Source of the DNA: Trachelipus rathkii
Lineage: Eukaryota; Arthropoda; Malacostraca; Isopoda; Trachelipodidae
Assembly: GCA_015478945.1 (NCBI GenBank)
Contig: JABUQX010103766.1
Location: 77,501 to 97,500 of the forward strand
DNA length: 20,000 bases
Direction of reading: 5' to 3'
Made by a program: the position numbers and the translations under genes. The notes below the pieces were generated by a model, which saw only the letters and a list, made by a program, of their open reading frames with translations, was not told the origin of the DNA and made no database searches. Positions 9,739 to 20,000 of the stretch are shown here, piece after piece (within the stretch, counting starts at the first letter, position 1; each line of letters opens with the position of its first letter).

Positions 9739-9948
9739 ACTTCCCCTAAAAGGACAAGGGTAGGTAAAAATTTGGGCCAAAAGATTGACCCATGGAAGAC
9801 CAAAGGGTTGGTCGAAGAAATTAGGGTGGGACAAAGGTAAAGGTCAAAAAAGGTCAGGTCAGGTAAAAATTCGAGCTCAAGAAAGGTCGCGGTCAGAAAA
9901 GGTCAAAAAAGGTCGCGGTCATTTTTCCCCGGAATGGATATCCTACTA

Positions 9949-10848
<900 letters not shown>

Positions 10849-10938
10849 GTGACAGTGTAATTACACAGAAGCCAATCAGCGATCAGTATTTCTATAACGT
10901 CTAAGTCCTCCCTTTTTTATTTTCCTCGTTTTTTTTCA

Positions 10939-10940
<2 letters not shown>

Positions 10941-11020
<80 letters not shown>

Positions 11021-11026
11021 CATAGA
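10941..11026. repeat. (AT)n microsatellite
   Basis: An AT dinucleotide tract is interrupted by TTTA and TACATA variants near its 3' end. Confidence 0.93.
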
Positions 11027-11050
11027 TCTAGACTTTTTCTTCTTATCTTT

Positions 11051-11051
<1 letters not shown>

Positions 11052-11141
<90 letters not shown>
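11052..11141. repeat. (AT)n microsatellite
   Basis: An uninterrupted AT tract of about 90 bp is preceded by TCTTTCTTATATA, the same lead-in seen at 16199-16210. Confidence 0.95.
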
Positions 11142-11143
<2 letters not shown>

Positions 11144-11222
11144 CTATATCACTGCTGCATATATATATATTAATTTAGTATGTGTTAGTTATTTATATTT
11201 TAATTCAATTTTCCGTAATTAC

Positions 11223-11684
11223 TAGCTGCGTTTCCAGAAGCTCGACTGCAGCATCGGCGGGCACACAGCATGCATCATTTCAAGAGCCCATTTGCGCACT
11301 TCTACGTCACGTAAACATCACAGTCAGGCGCCCGTTGTTAAATCCTTGATTTCGGGAATTAATAAACGAGCGGAAAAATACTTTGTTTACAAACAAATCT
11401 TTTTACAAAACATGTGTCGGAAATGGCTTGCCAATTTTTTTTTAAATATTATAGTTAACTTTTATATTAAGGATACTAATATATCGTATCATTTCATAAA
11501 ATAGATACATATAAGTATAAGAGTATTGTTTACAATTGTCAGCTGATCCGACGGGCGCGCTCGGCCGTTTCCAGGTACTCAAATTTCCTGTTCTCTGATT
11601 GGTTAATGTAATTTTTTTCAATTCGAAGTGTTTCCGAGTCGATTTTGCACACGGGCTGCAGTCGGGCTTCTGGAAACGCAGCTA
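11223..11684. mobile_element. MITE-like element with 29 bp terminal inverted repeats
   Basis: The left end (11223-11251), beginning TAGCTGCGTTTCCAGAAG, is the reverse complement of the right end (11656-11684) at 28 of 29 positions. The unit is 462 bp, contains no transposase-like ORF, and has more GC-rich inner ends than its flanks. These are features of a miniature inverted-repeat transposable element. If the outermost TA is the target-site duplication, the terminal repeats proper start GCTGCG, consistent with a TA-targeting superfamily such as Tc1/mariner. A 3 bp duplication is not clear (CTA left, TAA right). The superfamily remains open. Confidence 0.78.
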
Positions 11685-11744
11685 ATATTTTTACTTTAGT
11701 TTGGCATTAAGTAACATACGTTCGCGCTGTGTATGATTAGAAAA

Positions 11745-11800
11745 TCCAAAACGTCCCTACCGAGAATTGAATTCGGGGTCTTACGGTTTGCTCGCCAGAT
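11745..11800 (-). repeat. Possible tRNA-like (SINE) remnant
   Basis: On the minus strand, CCCGAATTCAATTCTCGG can form a T-arm-like stem (CCGA/TCGG) around a loop containing TTCAAT, followed by TAGGGAC. This resembles a degenerate Pol III B box. No convincing A box was found, so it may be chance. Confidence 0.25.
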
Positions 11801-12082
11801 ACGGAACACTGGACAGAAACACTGGACAGAAGAGGTTTAATAAAAATTAACCAAAAACTAAAATCAAAAGTCGTTTAACCTCAAATAGCTCAAGAAGAAT
11901 ACTGAAGACGAAAAGGAAGAAAAAGTGACAATCCAGGCAGAAGAATCCAAGAAGAGGACGGAAGACGAACTACTTCTACTACATAACTGGTCTCCCTGGG
12001 AAAGGAAGCAGACAACAAACAGCAGCAGTTCCCAGCAGAAGACCACATCAAAGAAGAAAATTCAAGCACCATGCAGACCAGT

Positions 12083-12282
12083 GAAGACGTGAATAGCAGT
12101 CACATCGTTAATACCAGGCGCACCAGCTTTAGTTTAACGTGACTATTTTCGTCATTTCTAATACCAATTTTAAGATAACGAATACCTTCAAGCAACATAC
12201 AGAATGGTGGAAATATGGATACAGTCACACCGTTAATACCCAGGTATATCAACCTCAGTTTAATGTGACTATTTCTGTCGAC
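12083..12282. repeat. Pair of diverged direct repeats, about 70 bp
   Basis: Copy one (about 12083-12154) and copy two (about 12208-12282) share CAGTCACA, CGTTAATACC, CAG and AGTTTAAYGTGACTATTT. The period is about 125 bp. I do not recognise the family. Confidence 0.7.
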
Positions 12283-12392
12283 GACACTATGGTAACTATT
12301 TATTCTCTCTAAGGAAGGACTCTCAGATTACATCTTCAGATGAACTTCCATTTTGTCTCTTCAGCTCTGGTTAAAATAGAAGAAAGATTCAT

Positions 12393-12644
<252 letters not shown>

Positions 12645-12686
12645 ACTATCACTATATTATCTTCCATACAAGCTGTATTTTTCTTT

Positions 12687-13076
12687 GTGATTCATACTTA
12701 CTTCGAATTTGCACTAGAGAATTCAACATCAAGCTTCATACATTCCTGCCGAACTTCAAACCTGTTCTCATGTCTTTCTTCGAGTCGATCGCATTCGGAA
12801 GAGTCTGGAAGCACCTTATTCTGGCCCTTACAAGGTTCTTCAACGGATGGATCGATGCTACAAGATACAACTTCCTGATGGACGGACGGATGTCGTTTCG
12901 ATTGGTCGTTTGAAGCCTGCCGTACACCTTCGACTCCACAGATGGTTTCTCAATCGGATGATGATTCGCCTTCACAGACGGTCACTTCATCTACTGAACA
13001 GCAGGAACAAGCTTTAGCGTCTAGACATAACGCAAAGTGCGTTTTAAATAATATATTCAGTGAATTTAGTGCATAA
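12687..13076 (+). pseudogene. Ser/Thr-rich open frame with one internal stop, unrecognised
   Basis: From ATG at 12687 one frame runs 130 codons to TAA at 13074-13076, with a single in-frame TGA near 12879. The predicted chain is rich in Ser, Thr, Gln and Asp (for example QMVSQSDDDSPSQTVTSSTE) and ends ...NAKCVLNNIFSEFSA. Local GC content is higher than in the flanks and falls sharply after the stop, which is coding-like. The neighbouring frame also holds an ORF of similar length, so the reading frame is uncertain. It could be an exon, a decayed retroelement leader or chance. I recognise no family. Confidence 0.22.
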
Positions 13077-13786
13077 AATTTAATTTAGTGATTAAAGTGC
13101 TCCGCTTTTAGGGCGCGAAGTGTATGTAGTATTGTCAAATAATTGATTAAAATATTATATAAGATATAAAATAATTGCCCAAATAATTAAGTTTGTCTCG
13201 AAATATTACGAAAGTCGGAAATCATAGAAAACAAAAAATCAGTGCAACTTGTGTCTTGGCATAATATTTATATTTTACAAACTTTAATCATAAATCTGTG
13301 TTATATATGATTTTTGCTTTTAATATATGTTATTTCATTATTATACTGTTTTCTTTATAAAATATTAGTATATTGTACATAGTTTTGTTGATTTTTTTTG
13401 TTTATTATGTATCGAAGAAATGATCTCGGACCTTTCCGCCAAATATAGTGGAAGGTTCCCGTTAAATTTGAAAACTACAGAAAATCTAATTTTGTGGATC
13501 TTCCTCAGATAAGGTTTGAGACAAGATAAACTTACATGTTCAAAAAGTAATGTATTTAACTTGAGATCAGCGACTCGTTTATATATATTAAAGATGATGT
13601 TTAACAAAAATTAATCAAAACCAGCATAGCTGTTTAACTCTTCCGCTATGGAAATAAGTTAAAAGAAAAGGGTTATTATAACGACTTATGTTAATGGCTC
13701 AGTAGCCCCGAGTAGCTAGCGTCATACAAAGCTTCTGTAAGCAAAAGAAGGCGACTTCCGACAGAGAAAGCTGCAATAAGCACTTG
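13077..13786. other. AT-rich stretch with no recognised feature
   Basis: This is low-GC unique sequence with no convincing ORF. An 80-codon minus-strand ORF at 13365-13607 has no recognised motif. The motif AGAAGGCGACT near 13747 also occurs at 17015, upstream of the LINE, but the match is short. Confidence 0.55.
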
Positions 13787-14125
<339 letters not shown>

Positions 14126-14250
14126 TAATTAGCTGTTTATATTTAGGTTTCACAACGTAAAATGGAAGTCATTACGTGAGACTTCAAAAGAACCTCAACC
14201 GAAACCTGTGCAGTGGAGGAACAAGAAGAAGAGATAACTACAACTCCTTC

Positions 14251-15523
<1,273 letters not shown>

Positions 15524-15828
15524 GAACGGGATTCCTAACTGAAAGCAACTGGGGAAATTGTTCCAAGGGAAAATGAACGGGATTCCTAACTGAAAGCAGC
15601 TGGGAAATTGTTCCAAGGGAAAATGAAGACGGATTCCTACCTGAAGCAGCTTAGGAAATTGTTCCAAGGGAATAAACGAACGGAATTCCCTAACTGAAAG
15701 CAGCTGGGAAATTGTTCCAAGGAAAATGAACAGTTCTACCCCACCTGGAGGCTTAGCTTAGGAAATTGTTCCAAGGGAAAACGAACGGGATTCCTAACTG
15801 AAAGCAGCTGGACAGATTGTCCCAAATT
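15524..15828. repeat. Tandem array of a roughly 51 bp unit, six copies
   Basis: Units start near 15524, 15575, 15625, 15678, 15728 and 15783. They share GAACGGGATTCCTAACTGAA, AGCAGCTGGGAAATTGTTCC and AAGGGAAAAT. Unit lengths are 50-55 bp and units three and five are the most diverged. The minus-strand ORF (15458-15667) with repeated FPSCFQLGIPFIFP is a product of the array. Confidence 0.9.
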
Positions 15829-16575
<747 letters not shown>

Positions 16576-16618
16576 CAATAACCAACAACCATATATAACT
16601 GCTGCTCAATAACCTTAG

Positions 16619-16646
16619 CAATATATATATATATATATATATATAT
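16619..16646. repeat. (AT)n microsatellite
   Basis: A short pure AT tract lies downstream of the compound array. Confidence 0.93.
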
Positions 16647-16989
16647 GGGAAAAATCGGAAGTGTGTGGTAGGTAAAGATGCAAAGCCGATTTAAAAGATA
16701 ACCTTTTAAATAAAAGTTGTGATAGTCACTTTTTTAAACTACTATTTGGGAACTATTCACAACAGAAACCCAAAAATAATTACAGTACAACATAAAATGA
16801 CAACAAAAAAAACATTGTTTTGGAGCTAAATATTTTCTACAACAGTGAGGATCAAAAATCAGTATAGAAGTAGGGTTGAATTTGGAGTAGACTCTCCGTG
16901 TGACATACAGACCATTAAACGCTACTAATATTACAGACAATACTTTATTTCATATATCCCTGTGTGTGTGGAGGGGGGGGGAGAGAATT
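16647..16989. other. Unique segment with no recognised feature
   Basis: No supported ORF is present. A short TGTG run followed by a run of G lies at 16961-16981, just before the LINE leader. Confidence 0.55.
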
Positions 16990-17150
16990 CCCACAAAGTA
17001 CGTTCTGCGTATCGTAGAAGGCGACTAAATGGACAGCGGTAGTGGGTTGGAGACCCGCTGCTACTTATCTTTTGGCTACGAATGCTTATGCATTCCTCGA
17101 ACCTTGTCATGACCGCCGTAAGTGACCTTGTACCTTTCGGTGAAATTGTA
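16990..17150 (+). mobile_element. Probable 5' leader of the LINE
   Basis: The segment CTGCGTATCGTAGAAGGCGA, then CTAAATGGACAGCGGTAGTG and a GGAGACCCGCTGCT stem partner, resembles a conserved stretch I associate with decapod retroelements. It lies just upstream of the endonuclease reading frame. AGCGG/CCGCT can pair as a short hairpin. Assignment to the LINE rests on position and on memory of the motif, not on alignment. Confidence 0.4.
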
Positions 17151-17243
17151 TGAATCGTTTGGGTAATGGAATGCTAAAGGAATAAATATCGAGGAGAAAA
17201 GGGGAGAGGTGATGGATGTATTTAGAAAGTGTAAATTTGATTT

Positions 17244-17875
17244 GCTGCTGTGACTGAAACAAAAATGATAGGAAGTAGTAAAGATGAGTGGTGTGGGGTG
17301 AAATGTGTGTGTGCTGGAATGGAGAGGAATGGGATAGGAAAGAAGGAGTCGCGATTCTGAAGAGTGACTTGTGGTACGAAGCTATGGTGGATTTTGTTTC
17401 TAGTACTAGAATACTAATGGTTAAATTTTACCTTAAGTAGGTATTTGTGGTTGAAACATATGGTCCATCTGAGGGTGATGTTGAGGAGAGTGTGATTTTC
17501 TTGGATAATCTGAATGATATTTTGGACAAAGGGAGTAGGGCTTCAGATTGATTGTGTTGGGTTACTTGAATGGCTGGATAGGTGATCTTAAAAGGGATGT
17601 TATAGCATGTTCCTTTGGGGTTGCGGAAGAAAATAAGAATGGTAGGAAGGTGATTGATTTCTGTGAGGAGAGAGGTATATATGTTAGCAATACATTCTTC
17701 AAGCACTAGAATATTCATAAGTATACTAGAGTTGGTATAGGTAGAGATAGTATGGAAGTAAAATGTGTCATTGATTTTGTGTTGGTGAAGAAGGATTGTT
17801 GAAGTATGAGATGGATGTTAAATCAGTGAGGGGGTTGGAGATTTGAATATCAGATCATTATGCTGTTTTATGTAA
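17244..17875 (+). pseudogene. LINE endonuclease domain (APE fold), broken
   Basis: Landmarks in order: TETK (17253-17264, the Glu is the catalytic metal ligand), GVAIL (17345-17359), VVETYGPSEG after a premature TAG at 17438-17440, then GYLNGWIGD at 17560 onward. In that last motif the family's GDLNG has Tyr (17563-17565) where catalytic Asp is expected. Further on are NGRKVIDFCEERGI..NTFFKH, a TAG, then VKCVIDFVLVKKD, and finally the terminal SDH (17850-17858), the catalytic His motif. At least one frameshift lies between TETK and GVAIL, and another before GYLNG. With the Asp lost and stops present, no active endonuclease can be made. Confidence 0.85.
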
Positions 17876-17989
17876 GAGTAAGCTAGTGGGAGCATAGATG
17901 GAGAGGAAAGAGATAGGGAAGGAAGTGGGGAGAATTAAGAATGAGAAGATAAGTGATCGAGTTTGAATTTAAACAAGATGAAACTGAAC

Positions 17990-18340
17990 AAACCTTAACG
18001 CAAATGAAGGTGGCCTTTGTTAGCAGCGCAAGAGAAGCTGTGGATGTGCTAAAGTGGGAAGTAAGAATGTCAATAGTGGGTGGTGGAATGAGGAGGTGAT
18101 GCAAGCGAATAAAAGTAAAAATGAGTCTTGGTTGAATGTGCTAAAAGCCGGTGATGAGGTCTCAATAAATGGTGTATGTAAATATATAAAGTGGAATTAA
18201 AGGAAGACTAAAGCTGCGTACGTAGGAGAAAGAAAGGTAAATGAACAGTTTAGAAGGAGGATGGATGGGTACTTGCAAGAGAATAGGAAGCTCTTCTGGA
18301 AGGAAGTACGAAAGGATAAGAAAAATAGTAAGGGGAATTT
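17990..18340 (+). pseudogene. LINE linker between endonuclease and reverse transcriptase, broken
   Basis: The frame reading NSGWWNEEVMQANKSKNESW (from about 18072), then AAYVGERKVNEQFRRRMDGY and LQENRKLFWKEVRKDKKNSK, matches the usual WWNEEV...ENRKLFWK linker of this LINE group. It contains an in-frame TAA near 18199 and ends at the SINE insertion. Confidence 0.75.
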
Positions 18341-18476
18341 TCATAGAATTCACACCTCCTATTCAAGGAGGGGAACTTCTCTAGGTAATTTCTACCTAGG
18401 ATCCGAACTAGGATTCGAACCCGCGACCTTGCCATGCGACTCCGTCGCTCTACCGTTTGAGCCACGGTAGCGGTTG
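18341..18476 (-). mobile_element. tRNA-derived SINE inserted in the LINE
   Basis: Read on the minus strand it begins CCGCTACCGTGGCTCAAACG. It has an A box at 18464-18453 (TGGCTCAAACGG) and a B box at 18421-18411 (GGTTCGAATCC), continues into TCCTAGGTAGAAATTACCTA and GAGAAGTTCCCCTCCTTGAA, and ends AGGAGGTGTGAATTC. This is the same family as 13787-13993, with one tail module instead of two and an internal deletion of GGGCTATGCCC. It is not a functional tRNA gene, because the tRNA-like part runs straight into the SINE body. The host LINE reading resumes on the far side. No clear target-site duplication was found. Confidence 0.82.
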
Positions 18477-18559
18477 ATATTAAGTGTGTGTGAGTTTTAT
18501 GGTGTAAGAAAAAAAATGGGTAATTGGGAATGAGGTAAATAATAGATAGAAAGTAATAG

Positions 18560-19600
18560 ATAGATTGAGAAGGTTGAAGAATGGTAAATCAGCAGGTATA
18601 GATGGAATTACTGGTGAAATGATCAAGAATGGAGACGAAATTGTGATTAACTGGAATTTGAAGTTGTGCAACAAAGTGTTTGTGAAGGGTATAGTTACGA
18701 AGGGATTGGATGAAAGCAGTAATATTATCCTCACATAAGGATAAAGGAGATAAGGGAAACTGTAGTAACTATTTGAGAATTAGGTCATTGAGTGTTGTTA
18801 GGAAGATATATGCTGGTATTTTGGTTGAAAGAGTGCGTCAAGTGTCCGAAAGCACTGATTGGCCGAAAGAAATAGCGCATTATTTGAGTAGTTGAGGGAT
18901 CAACAGATCAAATCTTCACATTGAAATAGATGATTCAGAAAATGAAAGAAGAAGAATAAATTGTATTTAGGTTTTATGGACTTGCAACAGGCGTATGATA
19001 GAATAATAGAGAGGCTCTGTGGCTGGTGTTAGTATATATGCCGTTGAATCTGAATGGAATCAAAAGTATGTATGGCTATAGTGCAGTATGTGCAAGAATA
19101 AATGGAGTGGAAGTGAATGATTTAATATTGTTAGTGGAGTCAGGCAAGGATGTGTTATACCTCCTTATCTATTTAGTTTGTTTATGGATGGGATGATGAA
19201 AGAATTAGAGGTATGGGTGGCAGGGAAGGAGCTAGACTGACGGAGTATGGAAGAGAGCAGAGGATGCTCTGCTTTCTGTACGCTGATGATTTGCTTATGT
19301 GTGTCGAATCTGAAGAAAGTTTGAGAGGATTGGTAGGAAGAGATATACGTAGAAAGGTGTAAAAGGAGGGGTTTGAAAGTAAATGTAGATAAGAGTAAGT
19401 GAGCGAGGAGAGTCCGAGATGTGAAATCGTATTGGATGGTGAGCAATTGAAACAAGTGTCCGAGTTTAAATATATAGGCTATATGTTGGATAAAAAGGGA
19501 ACGGATGATGTAGAGTGTAGTAGGAAAGTTGTAAATCGTAGGAAGGTGGATGGTGCAATTAAATCCTTGGTTAATACAAAAGAACTAAGTCTTGAATAAG
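18560..19600 (+). pseudogene. LINE reverse transcriptase domain, broken
   Basis: Recognisable motifs in order: LKNGKSAGIDGITGEMIKNG (18570-18630), KDKGDKGNCSNYLRIRSLSV and KIYAGILVERVRQVSE (18728-18850), FMDLQQAYDR (18973-19002, first catalytic Asp at 18979-18981), SGVRQGCVIPPYLFSLFMDG (19131-19191), and FLYADDLLMCVESEESL with YADD at 19279-19290 (the catalytic Asp pair). VSEFKYIGYMLDKKGTDDVE follows from about 19459. The catalytic aspartates survive, but frameshifts near 18710, 18890 and 19200 and several stops inactivate the domain. The GGFRKG motif expected after the VRQVSE segment is not clearly readable. Confidence 0.88.
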
Positions 19601-19705
19601 ATAGGGTTTCACATGAAGGTATATTTTAACGGTGTTAATGTTTAGTAGTGAAATTATGGTATGAAATAAGAGGTATAGATCTAATCTAAGGTACAATCTG
19701 CTCAG

Positions 19706-19999
19706 ATGAATAATCCCAAGGGAGTGTTAGGTGCGAGAAGAGTTGATGACATAAGGAATGAGGTTGTTAGTGAGTTGTGTGGAGTGAAAAAATGCGTAAA
19801 CGAGAGAAGAAAGAGTGTATTAGGATTATTTGGTAATATGGAAAGGATGGGTGATAGTATGTTGGTTAAGCAGATGTATGGTGGTGAGTGTGCTGAGAAT
19901 CGGCTAGCTGGAACACCCAAGAAAAAGAAGATTGAGTCAGCAAAGAAATGTCTGAAGGAAAGGAATGTAAATTTGGCATACGAGAAGAAAGGTGCATAA
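19706..19999 (+). pseudogene. LINE ORF2 C-terminal region
   Basis: An open 97-codon stretch reads RRVDDIRNEVVSELCGVKKC, SVLGLFGNMERMGDSMLVKQ, then TPKKKKIESAKKCLKERN. This corresponds to the end of the polyprotein in related LINEs, where LRWFGHVERM is usual (here LGLFGNMERM). It ends at TAA 19997-19999. The upstream part of the same frame is closed by stops, so it is a fragment of the dead ORF and not an independent gene. Confidence 0.75.
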
Positions 20000-20000
20000 C

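Larger units (their letters stand above)
1..9948. mobile_element. Giant inverted-repeat (foldback-like) element, about 9.95 kb
   Basis: The first bases (TAGTAGGATATCCATTCCGG) are exactly reverse-complementary to the bases ending at 9948, and the match continues inward through all repeat blocks to 4488/5152. The whole unit is two long arms around a 663 bp spacer. Arms made of short tandem arrays around a small loop are the hallmark of Drosophila foldback elements (FB, Galileo), which are non-autonomous or P-superfamily DNA transposons. That comparison is structural only, because no transposase is visible. The window begins at the outermost paired base, so the left flank is missing and no target-site duplication can be tested. 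Alternatives are a segmental inverted duplication of a satellite cluster or, less likely, a long-read fold-back artefact. The artefact is disfavoured by non-homologous segments between the arms. Confidence 0.88.
5152..9948. repeat. Right arm of the giant inverted repeat
   Basis: This is the reverse complement of the left arm, with the same block order mirrored. It is about 310 bp longer. Much of the extra length comes from more copies in the small-palindrome block (8930-9460) and from an arm-specific segment at 6663-7035. Many small indels also separate the arms. The outer edge has the same terminal bases as the left arm and is followed by apparently unrelated sequence from 9949. Confidence 0.92.
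17150..19999 (+). mobile_element. Degenerate non-LTR retrotransposon (APE-type LINE)
   Basis: Translation in shifting + strand frames recovers, in the expected order, an apurinic-type endonuclease, a linker region (WWNEEVMQANKS, DGYLQENRKLFWKEVR), a reverse transcriptase and a C-terminal region with LGLFGNMERM. All are typical of a single ORF2 polyprotein that nicks target DNA and primes reverse transcription. Multiple stops and 1-2 nt frameshifts show it is dead. A SINE interrupts it at 18341-18476. No ORF1 was recognised. The clade was not settled: it resembles the RTE-like and jockey-like families of arthropods. The final stop (19997-19999) may be the true end of the ORF, but the 3' tail lies outside the window. 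Confidence 0.9.

Noticed and set aside
1..9948. Palindromic long-read (missing adapter) artefact
   Set aside because: The arms contain non-homologous segments and different repeat counts and are separated by 663 bp of unpaired sequence. It cannot be fully excluded without reads.
11880..12091. Lys/Glu-rich open frame on the + strand
   Set aside because: It has no start codon after the preceding in-frame stop, low complexity, and no recognised motif.
18411..18476. tRNA gene on the minus strand
   Set aside because: The A and B boxes are good, but the sequence continues into the SINE body shared with 13787-13993 and the acceptor ends do not pair convincingly.

Overview
The window looks like non-coding, repeat-dominated DNA from an arthropod, most probably a decapod crustacean. 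That is an inference. It rests on many long (AT)n arrays, a decayed APE-type LINE whose protein motifs resemble elements common in decapod genomes, a tRNA-derived SINE family, and no intact conserved host gene. No bacterial-style operons, rRNA genes or CRISPR arrays were seen.

Positions 1-9948 form one giant inverted repeat. Base 1 pairs with base 9948 and the match runs inward to 4488/5152, leaving a 663 bp spacer. The arms (about 4.5 and 4.8 kb) contain almost no plausible coding sequence. They are a chain of short tandem-repeat blocks that appear in the same order, mirrored, in both arms: a 17 bp AACCCTAA-type array, small palindromes built on CCGTGGG/CCCACGG, a 10 bp GAGTGCCA array, a 14 bp CCTCAGCATT array, a CpG-rich island, TTTTACTGCTTTAAC arrays, and AC-rich arrays. 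Copy numbers differ between arms, and one 250-370 bp segment is unrelated between them. The structure resembles the foldback elements of Drosophila (FB, Galileo) at unusual size. The spacer holds an (AT)n tract and one unrecognised 78-codon ORF whose start codon lies within the inverted repeat edge.

Positions 9949-16990 are AT-rich sequence broken by at least eight long (AT)n tracts. Recognisable items are a 462 bp MITE-like element with 29 bp terminal inverted repeats (11223-11684), two pairs of diverged direct repeats (12083-12543), a Ser/Thr-rich open frame with one internal stop (12687-13076), a tRNA-derived SINE with a duplicated tail module (13787-13993), and a roughly 51 bp tandem repeat (15524-15828).

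Positions 16990-19999 are a LINE on the + strand, broken by frameshifts and stops. It has recognisable endonuclease (TETK, GYLNG in place of GDLNG, SDH) and reverse transcriptase (FMDLQQAYD, YADD) motifs. A minus-strand SINE of the same family as the 13.8 kb copy is inserted in it at 18341-18476. Nothing here looks like a cooperating gene set. The most unusual object is the giant inverted repeat.
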